Below are positions 26,192-33,068 of a stretch of 64,000 nucleotides of DNA, in pieces. Under the pieces are notes generated by a model that did no database searches, was not told the DNA's origin, and was given only the letters and a program-made list of their open reading frames with translations. Source of the stretch: Trichococcus shcherbakoviae (lineage in GTDB: Bacteria; Bacillota; Bacilli; Lactobacillales; Aerococcaceae); the NCBI RefSeq assembly GCF_963666195.1, contig NZ_OY762653.1, forward strand, positions 1,054,001-1,118,000, written 5' to 3'. Positions within the stretch are counted from its first letter, which is position 1. The number at the start of each line of letters is the position of its first letter. The translations under genes were made by a program, and so were the position numbers.

Positions 26192-26220
26192 AATATAGAA
26201 CTTCTTCAATCTACAGTCAA
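26192..26220 (-). promoter_or_regulatory. Promoter of the arsD unit
   Basis: On the minus strand TTGACT (26220-26215), a 17-bp spacer and TATATT (26197-26192). The spacer holds AGAAGTTCTAT, similar to the AT-rich half sites seen upstream of both arsR genes. Confidence 0.75.
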
Positions 26221-26245
26221 ACACAAAATAGAATTTGTGCAAAGA

Positions 26246-26286
26246 AAGTGCCGGACAGAGAATAATTCCCCACCCGGCACTTCCGA
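26246..26286 (-). terminator. Terminator of the permease-thioredoxin unit
   Basis: On the minus strand AAGTGCCGG and CCGGCACTT pair around a loop of about 20 nt and are followed by TCTTTG. Weak T tract. Confidence 0.6.
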
Positions 26287-26292
26287 AAATTT

Positions 26293-26526
26293 TTATTTTT
26301 TCAACAATTCTGTGATTTCTTCCGTACTGGCGACTTTACCGTAGGAGACTACTTTCTCGTCGATGACCAATCCCGGTGTGCGCATGATGCCGTATTTCGC
26401 GATGTCCTTCATGTCGGTCACTTTTGTGATGGTCGCTTCCATCCCCAGTTCCTTCAAAGCCTCTTCCGTGTTCTTAGCCAAATTCACGCAATTTTTGCAG
26501 CCTATACCCAAAATTTTGATTTCCAT
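26293..26526 (-). CDS. Small thioredoxin-like redox protein (Thioredoxin_3 type), copy 1
   Basis: A 77-residue protein of the short thioredoxin-fold group that has the active site directly after strand 1: MEIKILGIGCKNCVNL, a CxxC pair at C10 and C13. The family cis-proline is in MRTPGLVIDEKVVSYG. It probably acts as a thiol reductant or metal/metalloid chaperone. GGAGG precedes ATG at 26526. It lies 35 bp after the ArsP-like permease gene and is surely co-transcribed with it. A close paralogue is at 27766-27999. Association of such proteins with PF03773 permeases and ArsR regulators is common. Confidence 0.88.
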   Translation of the reverse strand: MEIKILGIGCKNCVNLAKNTEEALKELGMEATITKVTDMKDIAKYGIMRTPGLVIDEKVVSYGKVASTEEITELLKK

Positions 26527-26561
26527 GATGATATTCCTCCTGCTTATTATTTTTGATTTGA

Positions 26562-27566
26562 TTACATAAAGATTGGTCCCAGGAAATTGAACACATAGCC
26601 GATGATGATGATACCGACTGCCACGATTCCGAAGAAGAGGCCCAACAATTTTGGTTTGACGACCTGCTTCAGCATGACCATCGACGGCAAGGACAATGCC
26701 GTTACACCCATCATGAAGGAAAGCACGGTTCCCAATCCGACCCCTTTTGCGACAAGTGCTTCGGAAATGGGCAGCGTCCCGAAAATATCTGCATACATCG
26801 GAACCCCGACGAATGTTGCCACCAATACCGAATACCATTTATCTTGGCCCAACAGAGCCGTTATAACGGACTCCGGAATCCAGTTGTGGATGGCGGCTCC
26901 GATGCCGACCCCAAGGAGCACATACAGCCATACTTTCTGGACGACTTCCTTCACTTGATCGACTGCATAATTGACACGATCCCTCCTTGTCAACTCTGCT
27001 TCCTCAAGTTCAATTGTCGGGCTACCGAACACAAAGGATTCGACCTGGTCCTCCATGTGCGCTTTCCCGATGAAGGTTCCGCCGACAACCGCAAGTATCA
27101 ATCCCACAACGACATACGCGATGGCGATTTTCCAGTTGAAGATGCTGGCCAAGAGGATAATCGATGCCAAATCAACAAGCGGTGAAGAGATCAGGAACGA
27201 AAACGTCACGCCCAACGGCAGTCCCGATCCGGTGAAGCCGATGAAAAGTGGAATCGAAGAACAGGAACAGAATGGTGTAATCGTCCCCAGCAACGCCGCC
27301 AGGATATTGGCGGTGATCCCATCAAAGCGTCCCAAGATTTTCTTCGTCCGCTCAGGCGGGAAAAAGCTTTGCACGTATGAAATGGAGAAAATCAGCACCG
27401 ACAACAGAATGAAGATTTTGATGACGTCGTAGATGAAGAAGTGGATGCTGGCGCCTACCCTGCTGGCGAGGTCCAATCCGAAGACATCCCGGACAAGCAC
27501 AGCGACCAAATCGCTGAGCCACTGCATTTTTAATAACTGATCATTTAACCATTGAAAAATTCCCAT
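26562..27566 (-). CDS. ArsP-like permease (PF03773)
   Basis: A 334-residue membrane protein with about eight to ten hydrophobic segments in two homologous halves, of the PF03773 permease family that includes the organoarsenical exporter ArsP. The conserved TPFCSCSSIPLF motif lies near residue 100 and resembles the metalloid-contacting cysteine region. The second-half counterpart is GVPMYADIFGTLPISEAL. A central loop (ESFVFGSPTIELEEAEL) is cytosolic. ATG at 27566 follows AGAAGG by about 11 nt; the GTG at 27578 overlaps that site. Its promoter is enclosed by a 25-bp perfect inverted repeat, so it is probably under ArsR control. Substrate is inferred to be a metalloid compound. Confidence 0.85.
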   Translation of the reverse strand: MGIFQWLNDQLLKMQWLSDLVAVLVRDVFGLDLASRVGASIHFFIYDVIKIFILLSVLIFSISYVQSFFPPERTKKILGRFDGITANILAALLGTITPFCSCSSIPLFIGFTGSGLPLGVTFSFLISSPLVDLASIILLASIFNWKIAIAYVVVGLILAVVGGTFIGKAHMEDQVESFVFGSPTIELEEAELTRRDRVNYAVDQVKEVVQKVWLYVLLGVGIGAAIHNWIPESVITALLGQDKWYSVLVATFVGVPMYADIFGTLPISEALVAKGVGLGTVLSFMMGVTALSLPSMVMLKQVVKPKLLGLFFGIVAVGIIIIGYVFNFLGPIFM

Positions 27567-27602
27567 GATGAACTGCACCTTCTATTTTGTATTTTTTCAC
27601 AT

Positions 27603-27664
27603 AACACATTGACATTTATCTATGTGTCAGTATACGCCCACACATAGATAAATGTCAATGTGTT
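27603..27664. promoter_or_regulatory. 25-bp perfect inverted repeat operator around the permease promoter
   Basis: The left arm 27603-27627 and right arm 27640-27664 are exact reverse complements (AACACATTGACATTTATC...) around a 12-nt centre CAGTATACGCCC. On the minus strand TTGACA (27658-27653), 18 bp and TATACT (27634-27629) form the permease promoter, so the arms cover the -35 and the start region. ArsR/SmtB proteins bind such long AT-rich dyads. A weaker plus-strand promoter (TTGACA, 16 bp, TATACG) is created by the symmetry. Confidence 0.85.
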
Positions 27665-27687
27665 GTTCTTGGGTAGTGAAAGGCTTC

Positions 27688-27735
27688 AAAAAAGCTGCGA
27701 TAATGCAGGAGCAGAACCCCAGTTTCGCAGCTTGT
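27688..27735 (-). terminator. Terminator of the arsR2-thioredoxin unit
   Basis: On the minus strand AAGCTGCGA and TCGCAGCTT form the stem ends of a longer imperfect hairpin followed by TTTTGAAG. It separates the arsR2 unit from the permease promoter. Confidence 0.75.
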
Positions 27736-27765
27736 TCATCCAAAGATAGGTGTTTTCTCTGTTCT

Positions 27766-27999
27766 TCACTTTTGCAGCAGTTCTGCAATGTGTTTGGGTG
27801 TCAAGATCCGCCCATATGAGACGACCTTTTCATTGATGACCAGGCCCGGAGTCTGCATGATGCCGTATTTTGCGATTTCTATCGGATCTTCCACTTTGAT
27901 GATGGTTGCTTCCATGCCGATTTTCTTCAGTGCTTCATGTGCATTGGCCTGCAGTTTCTCGCAGTTGCGGCACCCTGGTCCCAGTATTTTGATTTCCAT
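27766..27999 (-). CDS. Small thioredoxin-like redox protein (Thioredoxin_3 type), copy 2
   Basis: A 77-residue paralogue of the protein at 26293-26526, with MEIKILGPGCRNCEKL (CxxC at 10 and 13) and MQTPGLVINEKVVSYG. More than half the residues are shared between the two. ATG at 27999 is preferred because AGGGG lies 6 nt upstream; the ATG six bases earlier touches that site. It follows arsR2 by 22 bp and forms a two-gene unit ending in the terminator at 27688-27735. A thiol-transfer or metalloid-handling role is inferred from context. Confidence 0.88.
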   Translation of the reverse strand: MEIKILGPGCRNCEKLQANAHEALKKIGMEATIIKVEDPIEIAKYGIMQTPGLVINEKVVSYGRILTPKHIAELLQK

Positions 28000-28021
28000 T
28001 TCCATCCCCTGCTTTCTCGTG

Positions 28022-28312
28022 CTATACAGTGGTGCTTTGCTTTGCCATTGTCTGGAAAAAGTCCTTCAATTCATCCAATTTTTCATGATTCACGGAATAT
28101 TTGACCCAAATGCCGTCTTTTCTGCTGGCCACCAAGCCGCAGTCCTTCATCATCTTCATGTGATACGACAAGGTCGGTTGGGTGATCGAAAACTGATCCA
28201 ACAACGCACAGGCACACATTTCGCCTTCCGACAATAAATCCATGATTTCCAATCTAGTTTCGTCCGACAACACTTTCAGACATTTCGCGTATGTTTTGTA
28301 TTCAATCGTCAT
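28022..28312 (-). CDS. arsR: ArsR-family metalloid-responsive repressor, copy 2
   Basis: A 96-residue winged-helix repressor. The recognition helix is ITQPTLSYHMKMMKDCGLV. Cysteines C33 and C35 (EMCACALL) match the alpha-3 metalloid site, and C11 near the N-terminus may be the third ligand. ATG at 28312 has GAGGAAC upstream; the longer frame from 28348 has no ribosome site. It heads a unit with a small thioredoxin-like gene. The dyad-like TAGATAGATGTCTA 75-95 bp upstream could be its operator, related in sequence to the ATAGATAAATGTC arms at the permease promoter. Confidence 0.9.
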   Translation of the reverse strand: MTIEYKTYAKCLKVLSDETRLEIMDLLSEGEMCACALLDQFSITQPTLSYHMKMMKDCGLVASRKDGIWVKYSVNHEKLDELKDFFQTMAKQSTTV

Positions 28313-28498
28313 ACTCAGTTCCTCTTTTCCTGATATCTTTTGAGGCACCTAGCCCGTTCTGTCACCCTTGAAGCCTTCTCATAGACATCTATCTATATGA
28401 AGTATATACCCTCGCTGTTCCAAATGCAATTTCCTTCCTGAAAGGAAACAGATGCCAAGCCACCGAATCTAATAAATGAAAAAATAATTAAAAATAGT

Positions 28499-28527
28499 TT
28501 GACTCATTCTTATCCGCTTGTTATTAT
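28499..28527 (+). promoter_or_regulatory. Promoter of the methionine T-box leader
   Basis: TTGACT (28499-28504), a 17-bp spacer and TATTAT (28522-28527). Confidence 0.75.
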
Positions 28528-28554
28528 GTATATAAATTTCAAAATAAATCCACA

Positions 28555-28846
28555 TTGAAAAGATAAGTACGGATGGACGAAATGCACAGAGAACCTCGGT
28601 AGTTGAGAAGAGGACAGGGATGCTATCCAGAAAATGGTCTTCGAGTGAGTGGACGGCGAACGCTCTTTTTAGAACCTTAGCCCTCCACGGGAATGCCCGT
28701 TACAGCATCACAGTATCCCGGAACAGCGATTTGTTGCGGCGTACTGGTTAAGGGGAAAATCGAGAGGTTTTTCTGAACCAAGGTGGTAACACGATGAATC
28801 TTTCATACGTCCTTGCGCAGCACAATGCGCAAGGACGTATTTTTTT
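28555..28846 (+). ncRNA. T-box riboswitch upstream of the methionine synthase-like gene
   Basis: A 290-nt leader with the T-box sequence AACCAAGGTGGTAACACG (28776-28793) followed by a strong terminator, ACGTCCTTGCGCA / TGCGCAAGGACGT plus a T-run (28805-28846). The complex 5' stem includes AGAGAACC and an AGTGA-type distal element (CGAGTGAGTGG). The leader controls the downstream gene by sensing uncharged tRNA; methionine is inferred from that gene. GGATGC at 28618-28623 contains a possible ATG specifier, but I did not fold stem I. Confidence 0.85.
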
Positions 28847-28877
28847 ACAAAAAAACAAACGAGAGAAGGAAATTATC

Positions 28878-29996
28878 ATGACAACCCAAACAACTTTAAG
28901 CAGAACGAAAGCGCCCTTCCGCGCAGACCACGTAGGAAGCTTCCTGCGTCCCGAAAGCATCAAAAAAGCCCGCAAAGAGCTGGCTGAAGGCACAATCACG
29001 AAAGAAGCCCTGCGCGAAATCGAAAATGTCGAGATCACACGCATCATCGAAAAACAGATTGAGCTTGGCTATAAAGGCATAACGGACGGAGAATTCAGAC
29101 GCTCTTATTGGCATTTCGATTTTCTTGAGAACCTCCTTGGCTTTGAAGGTTACCTCGCGGCGCAAGGCAAACAATTCCACAACGTTGTGACAAGCGCCCA
29201 CAGCGTACGCAACATCGGCAAGATCGCCTTTAATCCGGAACACCCATTCTTCGCGGACTATGCTTTCTTGGCTGAAGCAGTCGGCGACAAAGCCGTTGCG
29301 AAAGTATCAATTCCGAGCCCGAATCAGTTGATCCGCCTCGGTTTCCGCAACGAAGAAGTTTATCCTACATTGGAGGAGTATGCTGCCGATCTGCAGCAAG
29401 CATACCGCGACACGATCCTGCACTTCTACTCGTTGGGTAACCGTTACATCCAGATTGATGACACTTTCTGGGGCGACCTTTGCTCGGAAAAAGCGCTGGA
29501 AATTTTCGGTTCTCAGGAAACTTATGATGAATTGAAACGCGTCGCTACTGAAAACGTCAAAAATATCCAGATCGGTCTGCCTGAAGATCTGGTCGTCACG
29601 ACGCATATCTGCCGCGGTAATTTCCGTTCGTCCTATTCGCAGGAAGGCGCTTATGAGCCTGTTGCGAAAGAACTGTTCGGCGAAACCGGCTTTGACGGCT
29701 TCTTCCTGGAATATGACACCGACCGCGCCGGCGGGTTCGAACCTTTGCGCTACTACAAAGGAGACGGCCAAATCATCTTGGGCCTGATCACTTCAAAAAC
29801 GCCGGAATTGGAAAATATCGACGAAGTCAAAGCGCGGATCGCCGAAGCTGCTAAATTCGTGCCTTTGGTGCAATTATGCCTGAGCCCGCAATGCGGTTTC
29901 GCTTCAACCGAAGAAGGAAACAATCTGACGGAAGAACAACAATGGGCTAAATTGGCATTGGTCAAACAAATCGCTGACGAAATCTGGGGCGACTGA
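28878..29996 (+). CDS. Cobalamin-independent methionine synthase-like protein (MetE C-terminal type)
   Basis: A 372-residue protein related to the C-terminal catalytic half of MetE and to the YxjG/YxjH group. DHVGSFLRP near residue 16 starts the barrel; the zinc ligands are visible as the histidine and cysteine of THICRGN and the final cysteine of SPQCGFAS. It probably methylates homocysteine (or another thiol) from a methyl donor not requiring the MetE N-domain. ATG at 28878 follows AGAAGG; upstream codons belong to the T-box terminator. T-box control implies induction on amino-acid, most likely methionine, starvation. Confidence 0.88.
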   Translation: MTTQTTLSRTKAPFRADHVGSFLRPESIKKARKELAEGTITKEALREIENVEITRIIEKQIELGYKGITDGEFRRSYWHFDFLENLLGFEGYLAAQGKQFHNVVTSAHSVRNIGKIAFNPEHPFFADYAFLAEAVGDKAVAKVSIPSPNQLIRLGFRNEEVYPTLEEYAADLQQAYRDTILHFYSLGNRYIQIDDTFWGDLCSEKALEIFGSQETYDELKRVATENVKNIQIGLPEDLVVTTHICRGNFRSSYSQEGAYEPVAKELFGETGFDGFFLEYDTDRAGGFEPLRYYKGDGQIILGLITSKTPELENIDEVKARIAEAAKFVPLVQLCLSPQCGFASTEEGNNLTEEQQWAKLALVKQIADEIWGD

Positions 29997-30041
29997 TAGC
30001 TTGTTGCACATTTGGTTTCGAGCACTCAAAAATCCCGACAG

Positions 30042-30088
30042 CAAAAAACGCAGCGCTACTCAGAAATTGAGTTGCGCTGCGTTTTTTG
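30042..30088 (+). terminator. Terminator of the methionine synthase-like gene
   Basis: AAAAAACGCAGCGC and GCGCTGCGTTTTTT pair, with an inner CTCAGAAATTGAG hairpin. Confidence 0.92.
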
Positions 30089-30325
30089 GCATGACAGCGA
30101 GCTTCCATTGACAGTACCCGCGTGTTCGTTGTTGATTTTCATGTGAATTTTTTCATTTATTACTTTCCAAAATATTAATAAGCTGTCATACTATATTCAG
30201 AGTATCACTGTATACTCTGAAGTTACTGAGAGAATTTACTCTTTTTCTTTAGACCTCCGAACCGGAACGGTGAAGCTGCAACTTCACCGTCCACTTTCTA
30301 AAGGATACCGTCCATCCAAGGACAG

Positions 30326-30358
30326 CAAAAAACGCCACCCAAAAAGTGGCGTTTTTTT
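30326..30358 (+). terminator. Orphan intrinsic terminator
   Basis: AAAAAACGCCAC and GTGGCGTTTTTTT pair around CCAAAAA. No reading frame precedes it. The 230 bp upstream contain two hairpins (CAGAGTATCACTGTATACTCTG near 30198 and CGGTGAAGCTGCAACTTCACCG near 30270), so a small RNA could end here (inference). Confidence 0.7.
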
Positions 30359-30458
30359 GATAGCGTTGTATACAATATTTTAACTCAAAAGTGCATCACC
30401 ATAGGTGTTTCACAAGTTTGCAAAGTGTTTCATGCATCCAAAAAGTTGTCCAGCTTCA

Positions 30459-30558
30459 CGGGTTAGCCCTTCGGAAATTAGACAAATCGTACCTATTGCG
30501 CTCTACGATGCTCAGTCGGCACGATTTCCTAAATTTCTTTCAGGGCTGAACGAACCCG
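30459..30558. repeat. 100-nt imperfect inverted repeat
   Basis: The left arm (CGGGTT, AGCCCT, GAAATTAGA, AAATCGT) and the right arm (ACGATTT, CTAAATTTC, AGGGCT, AACCCG) pair in order with small bulges around a 30-nt loop. It lies 27 bp past the serine hydrolase gene. It may be a structured RNA, an unusual 3' end or a decayed mobile repeat. Confidence 0.6.
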
Positions 30559-30584
30559 TTCCGCTTTTCTTATTCTATTTTCCC

Positions 30585-31592
30585 TTAACGTGATTCCTTC
30601 AGATAGATGGCGATCAGCTCATCGCGGACCGCTATCCATTCCGGCCTGCGGTCTTCGAGATGGACCCGGTTCGAAAGCAGCAAAAATCCTTTTTTCCGGT
30701 TCGGATCCAGTATCATGAATGTGCCGGTGTAACCGGTGTGCCACAACACAAAGTCTTCTCCATCCTGAAACAGGTTCCATCCCAAGGAGCGCGGTTGGCC
30801 GTGGACATTTCCCCAATCCCGCAGCAAGGCTTGAACACTTTCTTTCCGCAAAATCTGCTGGCCTTCCCATTCCCCGAAATGCAGCAGCATCTGGGAGAAC
30901 CGGATCAGATCATTCATCGGCGCAAACAAGCCAGCGCTTCCGCAATGACCGCCCAGGATCAAGGCTTTCGGATCGTGCACGCTACCGCGGATCACCCCTC
31001 TGGTCGGATGGTTTTGCGTCGGAACGCAGCGCATCGGATCAATTGGCTGATAGCTGCTCTCCGTCATGGCTAGCGGCTGCTTGATGCGTTCCTCAAAGTT
31101 TTCCTCAACCGATTTCCCTGTCAGCTTCTCGATGATGAAGCCTGCCAGGATCAAACCGGTGTCGGTATAGACCACTTCCCCCCCGAGGTTTTCTCCAGGC
31201 TCAAGGGAAATCAAGGCGGCAGAAAGGTCCTCGGCCGAAAGCGCATCGCGGTTTTTGATGTAGCCTTTCAGGTCTGACGTGTGCGTCAGCAGATGGCGGA
31301 TCGTCACCGAGCCAGACTGGAATGCCGGCAGATACGCTCGCACCGGATCTTCAAAGTTGATTTCCCCTTCTTCATACAGTTGGAGCAGCAGTGTTGTCGT
31401 GACGATCACCTTCGTCAAAGACGCAACGTCATAGAGCATGCCCTCCCGCAAGACTTCCCGCTCGGGCAGAATCGCCGCCGATCCAATCAGCCGGGTTTCC
31501 ATTTTTTCCTTATCGATAAAGGTATACGTCGCCCCTGGGAAAACAGCATCTTTCAGCATCTCAGCGATCTTCTTTTGGGTTCTTGGATACAT
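30585..31592 (-). CDS. Beta-lactamase-family serine hydrolase (class C PBP-like)
   Basis: A 335-residue protein of the PF00144 family. The SxxK motif is SLTK near residue 60 (VASLTKVIV), the second motif region is YTDTG near 150 and the C-terminal triad is HTGYTG near 283. There is no signal peptide, so it is probably a cytosolic esterase or peptidase rather than a true beta-lactamase. ATG at 31592 has GGAGGGG upstream; the ATG at 31613 lacks a site. It is a single gene; the 100-nt inverted repeat just beyond its stop could act as its 3' end. Substrate unknown. Confidence 0.82.
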   Translation of the reverse strand: MYPRTQKKIAEMLKDAVFPGATYTFIDKEKMETRLIGSAAILPEREVLREGMLYDVASLTKVIVTTTLLLQLYEEGEINFEDPVRAYLPAFQSGSVTIRHLLTHTSDLKGYIKNRDALSAEDLSAALISLEPGENLGGEVVYTDTGLILAGFIIEKLTGKSVEENFEERIKQPLAMTESSYQPIDPMRCVPTQNHPTRGVIRGSVHDPKALILGGHCGSAGLFAPMNDLIRFSQMLLHFGEWEGQQILRKESVQALLRDWGNVHGQPRSLGWNLFQDGEDFVLWHTGYTGTFMILDPNRKKGFLLLSNRVHLEDRRPEWIAVRDELIAIYLKESR

Positions 31593-31806
31593 CAGCAAGC
31601 CCCTCCTTTCCATAATTGTAGTTGTCTATCATTATAACGCATCCACAGCCTGATGCGCGGCAGCTTTCGAACGCTTTTTACAATTTCGAGGAAGAATGGT
31701 GCGAGATTTGCGAAGCACTTTTCAATTTAAGAAAGAAACAGCTTAATCACCGTTTCATGTGTTAGAATATTGTATACTAGTGAACTTATTGGGGGAATGC
31801 ATTTTT

Positions 31807-32997
31807 ATGGGGTATTTTAAGGAGCGTCTGTATCAACAATACGTGTTATTGTTCATCTTCTATTTTATGGCCATGTCAGCTTTATCATCATTGATCACCG
31901 TCTACATGCGTGACCTGGGGAAAAGCGGGTCGGAAATTTCATTCATCCTTATCCTTTCTAACATAATCGCACTCATCATCCAAGGACTTATCGGGTATTC
32001 AAACGAAAAATGGGGAACCCGCAAAACGGTCACCATCTATGTGTTGATTTCAGCTGTCATCAGCAGTGGGCTTTTTTTCTTCACAGGCAACTGGCTCTTC
32101 GGACTCGTTTATGGTTTGGCGAACGCCATCACCTTGGGGCTCGCGCCTCTGTTCGATGTGCTTGCGACCAACAGCCCTTACAGATTCGGCCAAATTCGCC
32201 TTTGGGGAACAATCGGCTATGCGGCTGGACAACAGATTTCAGGGATCATCTACGATTTTGTATCGCCGAAATCGATTTTTGTGCTCTATCTCGCCTGTTA
32301 TTTTGCAAGCATCGTGTTCCTTTATCTCTTACCTAAACCGGAGCAAACGGCTGCCTCTCCAGAGCATGCAGCCGAGAAGCAGGAGGAACCTTCTGGAGGC
32401 AATACACTCAAGAACATCTTCCAGAACAAACTGTTCATCACTTATCTGCTTTTGGCGTTCATCATTTTCGGCACGAACACGGTCAACACCAGTTATCTGC
32501 CGTTGCTTTTGACCGATACGGGCGCTCCAGTCGCACTTGTCAGCACGACCCTGACAGTGGCCCTGTTTGCGGAAGTCATCGCGATGGCTTTGTCGCACCG
32601 CTTCATGGACCATTTCACGAACAAGCAGCTGCTTCTGGCCATTCTATTCTTGTCGGGGACAGAGTATCTGATCAATTTCCTTTCGAGCGACTTTCTGGTG
32701 CTTTCCATTGCGACCGTCCTGACCAAGTTTTTCGCTTCCGGCACCTTTATCATGCTGAACCTCAAGATGGTCTCCACCTTGTTGAACCGGAAACTGATTG
32801 CTACGGGAACGGCAGTCGTCGCCATGCTTTCCAGGAACATCGGCACCATCTTCTTCCAGATGATGGCCGGCCCCATCATCGATCAGATCGGGCTGAATTA
32901 CCTTTATCTGCTCCTTTTCGTCTTTACGGTCATCGCTGCAGTGATCGCCTTGCTGTTCAAAGTACCTGCTCAGCCGAAAGAACGACTCTTTTCTTGA
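31807..32997 (+). CDS. MFS transporter (MFS_1-like, LacY/NupG-related)
   Basis: A 396-residue protein with twelve hydrophobic segments. The GYSNEKWGTRKTV loop 2-3 region, the FGQIRLWGTIGYAAGQ motif and the overall pattern fit the PF12832 MFS_1-like group, which includes sugar and nucleoside proton symporters. ATG at 31807 follows GGGGGA by 11 nt; the longer frame from 31759 lacks a ribosome site. Monocistronic, ending in a terminator shared with the convergent ATPase gene. Substrate unknown. Confidence 0.82.
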   Translation: MGYFKERLYQQYVLLFIFYFMAMSALSSLITVYMRDLGKSGSEISFILILSNIIALIIQGLIGYSNEKWGTRKTVTIYVLISAVISSGLFFFTGNWLFGLVYGLANAITLGLAPLFDVLATNSPYRFGQIRLWGTIGYAAGQQISGIIYDFVSPKSIFVLYLACYFASIVFLYLLPKPEQTAASPEHAAEKQEEPSGGNTLKNIFQNKLFITYLLLAFIIFGTNTVNTSYLPLLLTDTGAPVALVSTTLTVALFAEVIAMALSHRFMDHFTNKQLLLAILFLSGTEYLINFLSSDFLVLSIATVLTKFFASGTFIMLNLKMVSTLLNRKLIATGTAVVAMLSRNIGTIFFQMMAGPIIDQIGLNYLYLLLFVFTVIAAVIALLFKVPAQPKERLFS

Positions 32998-33011
32998 TGA
33001 TATCTTAATCG

Positions 33012-33054
33012 CAAAAACGGCCCGGGAATCCAAGTTCCCAGGCCGTTTTTTTAC
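33012..33054. terminator. Bidirectional terminator
   Basis: AAAAACGGCCCGGGAA and TTCCCAGGCCGTTTTTTT pair around TCCAAG. It serves the convergent MFS and P-type ATPase genes. Confidence 0.9.
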
Positions 33055-33068
33055 TGTGTCAAGATTAA

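Noticed and set aside
26527-26838. N-terminal extension of the small thioredoxin frame
   Set aside because: Antisense-like sequence overlapping the permease gene; the ATG at 26526 has GGAGG and gives the paralogue's length.
28794-28877. N-terminal extension of the methionine synthase-like frame
   Set aside because: Lies inside the T-box terminator hairpin.
30405-30593. 62-codon plus-strand frame
   Set aside because: Runs through the imperfect inverted repeat and lacks a ribosome site.
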